Assembly: GCA_020434465.1 (NCBI GenBank)
Contig: JAGRAS010000001.1
Span: forward strand, 1 to 20,736
Direction: 5' to 3'
Length of the DNA stretch: 20,736 nt
Origin: Bdellovibrionales bacterium
Lineage (GTDB): Bacteria; Bdellovibrionota; UBA2361; JAGRAS01
Below the pieces are notes generated by a model. That model did not search any database. It had not been told where the DNA came from and worked only from the letters and a program-made list of their open reading frames with translations. Made by a program: the position numbers and the translations under genes. Position 1 is the stretch's first letter. Every line of letters begins with the position of its first letter. This document shows, in pieces, positions 7,588 to 14,150 of the stretch.

Positions 7588-8004
7588 TTAATCTGACTTC
7601 ATCCTTTGTAGGCCGGCAATGATCTTTTGCCATTTTTTCCGCTTTAAAATCACATCATTTACTGCAGATTCAAGTTCGGTTAAGTCTTGTATTGGTTTAA
7701 AAATGCATGTTTCTGCCCCATATTTCATGCATGACAATGCATTTTCAGATGTCACATATCCTGTGATCATTATTGGCCTTAATACAGGATAATCAGTGCG
7801 AATATTTTTTAATAACTCCACTCCATTCATCTCTGGCATCATTATATCAGATATTAAAACCTCAATTCTTTCTTTGTTAAGCACATCAAGAGCTTCTTTG
7901 CCATTTGCCGCTGTGATTACACTATAGCCAAGATAACGGAAGTGACGGCTTATCATCTCACGAATATTTTGCTCATCATCAACAACAAGCATTTGAATGT
8001 TCAT
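7588..8004 (-). CDS. CheY-like response regulator in the kinase operon
   Basis: The 138-residue protein is a receiver domain with a short basic tail (KRKKWQKIIAGLQRMKSD). Key residues are intact: D9-D10 in VVDDE, phosphoacceptor D53 in ISDIMMPEMNG, T81 in MITGY and K103 in FKP. The gene lies between the hybrid kinase (14-bp gap) and the CheA-like gene (2-bp gap), so it probably receives phosphate from one or both. There is no DNA-binding domain. A GGAG lies a few bases ahead of the ATG. Confidence 0.92.
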   Translation of the reverse strand: MNIQMLVVDDEQNIREMISRHFRYLGYSVITAANGKEALDVLNKERIEVLISDIMMPEMNGVELLKNIRTDYPVLRPIMITGYVTSENALSCMKYGAETCIFKPIQDLTELESAVNDVILKRKKWQKIIAGLQRMKSD

Positions 8005-8018
8005 ATGCTCTCCGCCGG

Positions 8019-9224
8019 CTAATCTTCTATACAGCGAAGTTTTATTACAAACTTTGCGCCACCTTCTGGTACATTTGTAACAAAAATTTTTCCGCCATGA
8101 TTTTGAATAATTTCTTTACTTATTGATAATCCTAGTCCCGTTCCTTTACCCCGCTCTTTTGTAGTGAAAAAATGATTCCAAATTTTTTCAATTTTATCTT
8201 CTGGTATTCCAGTTCCCGTATCTTGTATGCCAATTACAACATACTTTCCAATTTGCCTGGTACTAGCATGAAGTTCTGCAACAGCTTGTTTTTCCATTGC
8301 ATGTGAAGCATTAATGAAAAGATTGATCAGCACTTGTTCTATTTCCTGCGCATCAGCAAGAACTGGCTCTATACTCTCATCAAGATCAACTAGAACTGAA
8401 ATGTTTTTATTAAAATTAGTTTCAGCAATCTCCAATGCATTTTTGACACATGCATTAAGATCACAAGGCAACATCGAGGTTTCTCTTTGGCCAGAAAAAG
8501 TTGCAAACTTTTTGACAATTCTAGTTACTCTATTAACTCCTGCATGCATGCTTTCAATTATTTGAGGAACTTCATCTTTAATAAACTGAATTTTATTTTT
8601 TGCATGCTCTTGATTCTCACATGCTTTATCTAAAAATGGAGTTAAGTCTTCCCAAAATTTTTCTAGAATTTGTACATTACCAGAGATAAAGCTCATTGGA
8701 TTATTGATTTCATGTGCGATACCTGCAGACATTACCCCTAAAGTTGTCATTCGTTCCGCATGGATTAAACTTTTCATCCTTTCTTCTGCTAAATGCTCCA
8801 TGTGAGATCCGTAACGATCAAAAACAGTTGAAATATCATTCAAGGCTTCGTGTGATCTTGCGACTTTTGATCCAACTTCCAGTCTAGCTTTTAATATACT
8901 TGGATTATAAGGCTTGCTAATAAAATCATATGCTCCATTTTCTAAGGCCTCCAATTCTCTTTCAACATCACACTTTCCTGTAATAAGAATTGGATATATA
9001 AAAACCTCTTCTTCTCTCTGTCTGATCATTTTGCATAGATCAATTCCATCAAACTTTGGCATATGCCAGTCCAGCAGTGCCACTCTTGGACTCTCATCAG
9101 TCTTCAAAACATCCCAAGCTTCTTGTCCATCTGCACAAACAACTGGCTGATATCCCCACTCAGTCAGAAATCTCTTTAACATGGAGCAGCAAAACTTGTC
9201 GTCATCAGCAACAAGTACTTTCAT
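8019..9224 (-). CDS. Receiver-histidine kinase hybrid, cytoplasmic
   Basis: The 401-residue protein has a receiver domain first (1 to about 120; DDD near residue 8, phosphoacceptor D52 in LLDWHMPKFDG, T83 in LITGK, K104 in SKPY). A short helical linker follows, then a HisKA domain with H171 in GIAHEINNP and an HATPase domain with NLFINASHAM, DTGTGIP and GTGLGLSI. There is no signal peptide or membrane span, so it is soluble and is controlled through its own receiver or by partners. Such receiver-first kinases often sit in the middle of a phosphorelay. I chose the ATG at 9224 because GAGG lies at a suitable distance; a GTG at 9242 would add six residues. It is the first gene of the operon with the receiver and the CheA-like kinase. 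Confidence 0.93.
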   Translation of the reverse strand: MKVLVADDDKFCCSMLKRFLTEWGYQPVVCADGQEAWDVLKTDESPRVALLDWHMPKFDGIDLCKMIRQREEEVFIYPILITGKCDVERELEALENGAYDFISKPYNPSILKARLEVGSKVARSHEALNDISTVFDRYGSHMEHLAEERMKSLIHAERMTTLGVMSAGIAHEINNPMSFISGNVQILEKFWEDLTPFLDKACENQEHAKNKIQFIKDEVPQIIESMHAGVNRVTRIVKKFATFSGQRETSMLPCDLNACVKNALEIAETNFNKNISVLVDLDESIEPVLADAQEIEQVLINLFINASHAMEKQAVAELHASTRQIGKYVVIGIQDTGTGIPEDKIEKIWNHFFTTKERGKGTGLGLSISKEIIQNHGGKIFVTNVPEGGAKFVIKLRCIED

Positions 9225-9586
9225 TTCTGTAGCCTCTATCACTGTTTTTTAGTATTCGTTTGGCCTTGGTACTTCTTCCCCAAATGGGAGTTCGTCAGTG
9301 ATACTCGCATTCTTTAGGTAAAAAATCGGTATTACTACGGATTAAAAATTCATTAAAATTCAATCCTTATCTTTAGTTTAGACTTTGAGTTTGGGATTAA
9401 TACGTATAGATAACTATCTATAATTCAAATACTTCGATAAAATCGAATAAGATTAATAATACGTTAAACACCTTTTAAAAGCCCTTTGTGATCGCTTGTA
9501 TTTTTGTAGAGTAAAATTATAAACTAATAATTTAAGATTATCAGAGAACTTTTTTTTACTTTTCTCGACTTAAATAGAACGACTAA
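9225..9586. promoter_or_regulatory. Palindrome-rich divergent control region between the kinase operon and the sigma-factor cluster
   Basis: This stretch of about 360 bp has no gene I can support. It holds a perfect 18-bp palindrome, TATAGATA-AC-TATCTATA (9405-9422), and 10 bp further on TTCGAT-AAA-ATCGAA (9433-9447). ATACGT occurs near 9402 and again near 9458. A candidate plus-strand promoter is TTGTAT (9496-9501) and TATAAA (9518-9523), 16 bp apart, about 64 bp before the start at 9587. I see no convincing promoter for the kinase operon on the minus strand. The AT-rich sequence is consistent with a shared regulatory region; the palindromes are candidate operators. Confidence 0.45.
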
Positions 9587-9826
9587 ATGAGTCTAATAAT
9601 GAAAGATAAAGAACTTAGTGAATTAATTAATAGTATTTTAGAAGACTTTTCCATTGATGAGTTGGAAAATAAGCCTTTCATGATTTCCGAATTACAAGCA
9701 TTACTTGGGGTTAGTGAAGCCGAAGCAGCTGAAATTCTAGTGCTTGCTAGATTTCAAAAGAAACTTTCAAATTCTGTTACTTCAAGCTCTGAAAAACTAA
9801 AGTCAACAAACCCTCAAATCAATTAA
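9587..9826 (+). CDS. Small acidic helical protein of unknown function
   Basis: The frame encodes 79 residues; an in-frame ATG at residue 5 (MKDKEL) is an alternative start. Residues 30-55 (MISELQALLGVSEAEAAEILVLAR) resemble a helix-turn-helix-like segment. The N-terminus is acidic and helical, and the tail is rich in Ser, Lys and Asn. I do not recognise the family. No clear Shine-Dalgarno sequence precedes the start, although a promoter lies 64 bp upstream. It is 183 bp upstream of the sigma-factor gene and on the same strand, so it could be a small regulator or sigma-binding partner. That is inference from position only. A spurious frame is possible, but its length, composition and promoter favour a real gene. 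Confidence 0.5.
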   Translation: MSLIMKDKELSELINSILEDFSIDELENKPFMISELQALLGVSEAEAAEILVLARFQKKLSNSVTSSSEKLKSTNPQIN

Positions 9827-9896
9827 TTATTCTTTTAAATTTAACGGTAATTTCTATTGTCGAGGACTATATACGTCTCAATTAATTAAGCTTTTT

Positions 9897-9940
9897 CCTT
9901 AAATCAGTTCAAAAGTCTGAATTCTGTTCTGAATTTAAGG
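9897..9940 (+). repeat. Imperfect inverted repeat in the leader of the sigma-factor gene
   Basis: CCTTAAATCAG (9897-9907) and CTGAATTTAAGG (9929-9940) pair with a single bulged base. The loop region contains CTGAATT as a direct repeat of the right arm (9917-9923 and 9929-9935). It ends 69 bp before the start at 10010. The TTTTT near 9951 is too far from the stem for a textbook terminator, so an operator or weak attenuator is as likely. Confidence 0.35.
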
Positions 9941-10009
9941 CAGGAATGGTTTTTAATAAGTTTAATATAAATTCTATTTAAATTTGATCTTTTAAAAATT
10001 GAGGGGGGC

Positions 10010-10660
10010 ATGGCAATGACAACTATCAGGCTAGAAAAATGGGCTGAAAGAATTGTTAACCGCTTAGCAAGAAAACTTCCAAACGGGAGTTATGATAAGC
10101 GGGATCTTATATCAGCAGCTTATGTCGGTTTACTTGAGGCTCAAGAGAGGTTTGATAAAACTCAGGGGATACCCTTCGAAAGATTTGCCTACCTTAGAGT
10201 TAGAGGAGCAGTATTAGATCAAATTAGAAAAGACTGTTTCTTATCAGTTTCAAGTGGTAAGTATGCAAAGCTCTACGCTAAATCACAAGAGCAACAAAAC
10301 TTTTTAACTGAAGATGAAGTTAGTAAAGTTCAAACTTGTGCGAAATTGAATGCTTTAGCTTTCCGAGTTGAATTTCAAGAAGAAATATCAGCTAAAAACA
10401 CAGCTATTCCAGAGATTGAAGAAAATATAGATAGACAAAGAATATTAAAAAAGTTTTCAGAAGTTTATCAAGAACTTTCTAAAGTTGAGAAAAAAATAAT
10501 TGATAAATACTATCTAAACGGGGAAACTTTTGACGAAATTGCAAAAAATCAAGGTGTTACAAAATCTGCAGTTTGGAAAAACCATAAAAAGCTGATATCA
10601 AAATTAAGAAACCTGCTAGGTATTGAAACATGGCTTAGTGATTCACTTTATAGTAATTAG
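10010..10660 (+). CDS. Alternative sigma factor of the sigma-70 family (FliA/WhiG-like)
   Basis: The 216-residue product directs RNA polymerase to a subset of promoters. Region 2 (about 8-76) is well kept: DLISAAYVGLLEAQERFD, IPFERFAYLRVRGAVLDQIR. This wording is typical of FliA/WhiG/SigB-type factors. Region 4 (about 148-203) has the helix-turn-helix ETFDEIAKNQGVTKSAVWKNH. The segment between (77-147) has neither the usual VPRSVR-type region 3 start nor an obvious region 3 helix, and looks like a low-conservation linker. No flagellar gene is in the window. GAGG (10001-10004) lies 5 bp before the ATG at 10010; a second ATG at 10016 is also possible. A small gene precedes it and a receiver follows 193 bp later, so it may be part of a signalling cluster. 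Confidence 0.85.
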   Translation: MAMTTIRLEKWAERIVNRLARKLPNGSYDKRDLISAAYVGLLEAQERFDKTQGIPFERFAYLRVRGAVLDQIRKDCFLSVSSGKYAKLYAKSQEQQNFLTEDEVSKVQTCAKLNALAFRVEFQEEISAKNTAIPEIEENIDRQRILKKFSEVYQELSKVEKKIIDKYYLNGETFDEIAKNQGVTKSAVWKNHKKLISKLRNLLGIETWLSDSLYSN

Positions 10661-10853
10661 CCTACCATTGATTATTATTTAGTTTTTTATCTTTTTTGAG
10701 CTAATCACTTGAAAATTCAGCAAATAATTGAATAAGTTATCTAGTTATTTTAGTTAAGCAAATCAAAAAAACTGTCGAAATTTCCTATAGCATTATTATT
10801 ACTTGGCAGAAGTACATTGTTAATTTAATTCAGAATTTAACTAGGGTATAATT

Positions 10854-11306
10854 ATGAGTTCAAACAAACTTTCCGGAGAAGAAAATTCTGTAGTTGTGGT
10901 CGATGGTGATGAAACTTCACGAAATGAATTAAAAGCATTACTTGAAGCTGATGGTTTTACAGTTATTACAGCTTCAAAAGGTTCACGAGCACTTTCTCTT
11001 TTTCAAGAGCGTCCCCGCCTCTGGAAACCTGTATTTGTTGTAGTTGACAGCATGCTCCCCGACATGAGCGGCTATGAACTAGTAAAACAACTATCAGATC
11101 AGTATTCTAATAAAGAAGCTGCTTATATTATGGTGGCAAAATATCCTGGTGGTGAAGACGTGCTTGAAGCAAAAAGTTCTGGCGCCTTAGATTGTGTGCA
11201 AAAACCACTTACAAAAGAAAAGTGGAGTGAGTTACTTGAGAAGCATCGCATACAAAAAATGAAAGGCGAAATTGGAACGATGGTATTTGACATCAATCAT
11301 CTATAA
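10854..11306 (+). CDS. Receiver-domain protein with an altered switch residue
   Basis: The 150-residue protein has a receiver fold: VVVVDGDE at 13-20, phosphoacceptor D65 in VVVDSMLPDMSGYEL, and K117 in CVQKPL. Two pocket positions depart from consensus. The adjacent acidic pair is D17-G18, with D19 and E20 after it. The Ser/Thr that normally follows the phosphoacceptor by about 30 residues is A95 (IMVAKYP). The protein could still be phosphorylated but may not switch conformation normally; it may act as a constitutive interaction module. A basic C-terminal tail (HRIQKMKGE) follows the domain. AGGG lies just ahead of the ATG. It is downstream of the sigma factor and on the same strand, suggesting a role with it. 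No DNA-binding domain is present. Confidence 0.85.
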   Translation: MSSNKLSGEENSVVVVDGDETSRNELKALLEADGFTVITASKGSRALSLFQERPRLWKPVFVVVDSMLPDMSGYELVKQLSDQYSNKEAAYIMVAKYPGGEDVLEAKSSGALDCVQKPLTKEKWSELLEKHRIQKMKGEIGTMVFDINHL

Positions 11307-11425
11307 TCTTTGCAATTATAGCTTAATACTTTTAAATTTCAGCAAGGAAGGTAGTACTTAAAGTACACCGACTGAAAGAAATTAGAAAAAGGACGTAGAT
11401 TACCCAAAGATTGTGATTTAAAACT

Positions 11426-11475
11426 ACTCATAACTGAGTCGGCTCCTCGAGATACTCCGTTTCTCGAAGAGCCGA
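11426..11475. terminator. Strong hairpin between the convergent receiver and rpsA genes
   Basis: TCGGCTC-C-TCGAGA (11439-11452) pairs with TCTCGA-A-GAGCCGA (11462-11475): 13 base pairs with one C/A mismatch and a 9-base loop. A smaller hairpin, ACTCA-TAAC-TGAGT (11426-11439), adjoins it. The element starts 25 bp from the rpsA stop. The T-runs on either side are short, so it is a plausible but non-textbook terminator or 3'-end stabiliser serving both genes. Farther left, AATCTTTG (11305-11312) and CAAAGATT (11405-11412) could also pair. Confidence 0.6.
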
Positions 11476-11500
11476 TATCGCACGAAAGTTTTATCGTTTC

Positions 11501-13210
11501 CTACTGTTCGTCCATTTTACGTTGGATAAGATCACCAAACGTAACACCAGAACCACCATCATCACTAAATTCAGATCTAGTTCTTTGAGCTTCACGATCC
11601 TTAACAGAGCGAACTGAAAGACTTATACGACGATCCTCACGATCTACCTTAATAACTTCAGCTTCAATCTGTTTTCCAACTGGGTATTCCTCTTGAGCCG
11701 TCTTATCATCATCAAGTGCAAGTTCAGAGCTGTGAATCAAACCATCAACCCCTTCTTCGATTTGCAAGAATACACCAAAGTCAGCATGACTATTAATAGT
11801 TCCTTTAACTTTAGAACCAACCGGGTAACGTTGAACAATTGTTTCCCAAGGATCTTCCGATAGATGCTTAATGCTAAGGCTGAGTCTTTCATTCTCAACA
11901 TCAATATCCATAATAATAGCTTCAACCTCGTCTCCTTTTTTGTACAACTTAGCGATTTCCTCTTGGCTTTTAATCTTTTTAGTCCAAGAAAAATCAGAGA
12001 CGTGAACTAAACCATCAATACCTTCCTCAACTCCAATAAAAATACCAAACTCAGTAATTGACTTAACTTGGCCTTTAACTCTGGAACCAATTGAATTTCT
12101 TTGATGTAAAGTTTCCCAAGGATTAGGTGTAAGTTGTTTTATTCCCAAACTTAGCTCTTTTTTCTCAGAATCTACATTTAGGATAACTGCTTCAACTTTT
12201 TCACCAGCAGATAAAAACTTATTAGGGTTGCGTACTTTTTTAGTCCAGCTCATATCAGAAACATGCACTAAACCTTCCACTCCCTCTTCAAGTTCAACAA
12301 AAGCACCATAATCAGTTAGACCAAGCACTTTACCGTCTACTTTACCACCTACAGGGTATTTTTCATGAACATTAATCCAAGGATCTTCTTTAAGTTGTTT
12401 CATCCCAAGACTAACACGCTCATTTTCCTTGTCATATTTAAGCACTACAACTGGAGCTGCATCACCAACTGATAGTTTTTCAGCGGGGTGATTTACTCGC
12501 CCCCATGAAATATCAGTTATGTGCAACAAGCCATCAATACCACCTAAATCAATAAAAGCACCGTAATCTGTAACATTCTTAACAACACCTTCCATAACAA
12601 CGCCTTCAGCAAGAACTTTGAGCGTTTCACTTCTAAGTGCTTCTCTCTCTTCCATTAAGACTGCTCTTCTTGAAAGAACGATATTACCCTTGTCCTTGGT
12701 GATCTTTAGAACTTTAAACTCATGTTCTTCACCCAAAAACTTATCAAGATTTCTATGCGGTCTAATATCAACTTGTGAACCAGGTAAGAAAGCCGGTATA
12801 CCAATGTCAACCTGCAATCCCCCTTTAACTTTTTGAACAATTACGCCTTTAATAGTCCCATCATTAGCGAATAGCTCTTCTACCTTGTTCCAGATACGTA
12901 ATTGCTGAGCACGTTCATGAGAAAGAACGACCTGCCCAGACTCATTCTCTAGTGCAAGAATACAAACATCTATCTCATCACCAATTGAAACTTTTAAGTT
13001 TCCATCATGGTCCATAAATTGCGAACTTGGCACAACTCCATCAGATTTAAATCCAATATCTACAGTTACCATTTCGCGATCCGTATCAACTACGGTTCCT
13101 TTTACAACTTTTCCAGGAGCTAAGTCTGAAAGCTTTCCAGATATTTCAGCTTCAAATGCATCTGCAAATGCTCCTTTAGTTGCGTCACTTCCTGTATTTC
13201 CAGTAATCAT
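11501..13210 (-). CDS. rpsA: 30S ribosomal protein S1
   Basis: The 569-residue protein (E. coli S1 has 557) has six S1 RNA-binding domains, at about 30-105, 120-185, 200-270, 285-355, 372-442 and 459-528. Repeated signatures are YGAFVELEEGVEGLVHVSDMSW, FGIFIGVEEGIDGLVHVSDFSW and D-P-W after several domains. S1 binds mRNA leaders and helps the 30S subunit start translation on structured or weak-Shine-Dalgarno messages. That fits this window, where several starts lack a clear Shine-Dalgarno. The first two domains are more divergent, as in other S1 proteins where they contact S2 and the ribosome. A weak AAGGAA lies about 10 bp before the ATG. The gene follows cmk by 130 bp on the same strand; the spacer holds a hairpin. 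Confidence 0.96.
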   Translation of the reverse strand: MITGNTGSDATKGAFADAFEAEISGKLSDLAPGKVVKGTVVDTDREMVTVDIGFKSDGVVPSSQFMDHDGNLKVSIGDEIDVCILALENESGQVVLSHERAQQLRIWNKVEELFANDGTIKGVIVQKVKGGLQVDIGIPAFLPGSQVDIRPHRNLDKFLGEEHEFKVLKITKDKGNIVLSRRAVLMEEREALRSETLKVLAEGVVMEGVVKNVTDYGAFIDLGGIDGLLHITDISWGRVNHPAEKLSVGDAAPVVVLKYDKENERVSLGMKQLKEDPWINVHEKYPVGGKVDGKVLGLTDYGAFVELEEGVEGLVHVSDMSWTKKVRNPNKFLSAGEKVEAVILNVDSEKKELSLGIKQLTPNPWETLHQRNSIGSRVKGQVKSITEFGIFIGVEEGIDGLVHVSDFSWTKKIKSQEEIAKLYKKGDEVEAIIMDIDVENERLSLSIKHLSEDPWETIVQRYPVGSKVKGTINSHADFGVFLQIEEGVDGLIHSSELALDDDKTAQEEYPVGKQIEAEVIKVDREDRRISLSVRSVKDREAQRTRSEFSDDGGSGVTFGDLIQRKMDEQ

Positions 13211-13284
13211 TTTTAAAAAATTCCTTTTTAGACAATACTCAATGGCTAATTAATGGAGTAATTTATTTACTAGATAATCTTGGT

Positions 13285-13304
13285 GGCATTAGAAAAATAA
13301 TGCC
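13285..13304 (-). promoter_or_regulatory. Perfect hairpin in the cmk-rpsA spacer (possible rpsA leader element)
   Basis: GGCATTA (13285-13291) and TAATGCC (13298-13304) are perfect complements around a six-base loop (read GAAAAA on plus, TTTTTC on minus). It is 75 bp upstream of the rpsA ATG. rpsA leaders in gammaproteobacteria carry hairpins used by S1 to repress its own translation. Whether this one acts the same way is inference. No T-run follows on the minus strand, so it is not a clear terminator. Confidence 0.45.
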
Positions 13305-13340
13305 TGTTACTTAATAAATTCAGCAGAAAAAATTATCCGC

Positions 13341-14051
13341 CTACCCTAGGCCATTGGCGATGGAATCATACATATTTTCGAGGGCTTGAGTCAATGTCAG
13401 CTCAGAATTATCGATAATTAGCGCATCTGTTGCTGGTACTGTTGGGGCAACTTGCCTCTCAGTATCCCTTGAGTCTCTAATCTCAATTTCAGCTAGCAGC
13501 TCTTTATTTAATCTTTCCAGCTCATTAGCATCTTTAAGATCAGGATAAAGCTGACTTACCCTCCTTTTAGCTCTTATTCTTGGGTCTACTTCAATAAAAA
13601 ACTTAAAGTCGGCATTTGGGAACAATACAGTACCAATATCACGTCCATCTGCTACTATGCCTTTTGCACTTGGGAAGGCCTGTCTTTGTACCGGTCTAAG
13701 TAAATCCCTAACTTGAGGATGCACAGAAATTTGAGAAGCTGCATCTGATACCTCTCTTGTAAAAATCTGATCGCTTCTGTCCTTATCATCAATTAAAACA
13801 CGGCAATTTTTTTCCTGATCTAAGTTAAGGCTAATGCTATGTTTGTTTATCAAAGCACATATCGCAGTACTATCATTCAAAGCTAAGTTATTTTGCAGTG
13901 CAAGCAAACCAACTGCTCTGTATACATAACCTGAATTTAAATGCACAAAGCCTAGTTTATCAGCTAGCATTTTGGCCAAAGTTGTCTTACCAGTACCTGC
14001 AAGTCCATCTATAGCTATAATTATCCTTTGAGTTTTAGCTTTTTCTGTCAT
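13341..14051 (-). CDS. cmk: Cytidylate kinase (CMP kinase)
   Basis: The 236-residue enzyme phosphorylates CMP and dCMP using ATP in pyrimidine nucleotide metabolism. The P-loop is GLAGTGKTT at 16-24, a little unlike the commoner GPSGAGKGT but usable. The rest is characteristic: HLNSGYVYRA near 38-46 (CMP-binding), VADGRDIGTVLFPNADFKFFI (133-153), and RDSRDTERQVAPTVPATDA near 192-210 (lid and ribose-phosphate contacts). DxRDxxR is present with D193, D196 and R199. The ATG at 14051 has no clear Shine-Dalgarno. It is upstream of rpsA, as in many Gram-negative bacteria, and divergent from the patatin gene, with about 100 bp of shared control region. Confidence 0.93.
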   Translation of the reverse strand: MTEKAKTQRIIIAIDGLAGTGKTTLAKMLADKLGFVHLNSGYVYRAVGLLALQNNLALNDSTAICALINKHSISLNLDQEKNCRVLIDDKDRSDQIFTREVSDAASQISVHPQVRDLLRPVQRQAFPSAKGIVADGRDIGTVLFPNADFKFFIEVDPRIRAKRRVSQLYPDLKDANELERLNKELLAEIEIRDSRDTERQVAPTVPATDALIIDNSELTLTQALENMYDSIANGLG

Positions 14052-14150
14052 TAAAAAACGTCTTTTTATTCCACTCGCCTAAAATAGCAAAATTAAGTAA
14101 TTACTAGTTTAATCCGATATTATAGACTAGCATGAAATTAGGATAAACCC

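Noticed and set aside
7586..7633. Longer CheA-like start at 7633
   Set aside because: It adds 16 residues that overlap the receiver gene and precede the HPt domain; the ATG at 7585 follows the receiver stop by 2 bp.
9462..9480. TTAA-N7-TTAA resembling a CtrA site
   Set aside because: Such pairs arise easily in AT-rich DNA, and nothing else indicates a CtrA-type alphaproteobacterium.
10847..10852. TATAAT just before the ATG at 10854
   Set aside because: No -35 box lies at a suitable distance (TTGTTA is 24 bp away) and the transcript would start inside the gene; AGGG next to it serves better as a ribosome-binding site.
11737..12836. Frames inside rpsA on both strands
   Set aside because: They are shadows of rpsA, whose six S1 domains are unambiguous.
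14132..14134. ATG as start of the patatin gene
   Set aside because: It is out of frame with the patatin reading frame; TTG at 14151 with AGGA upstream fits.
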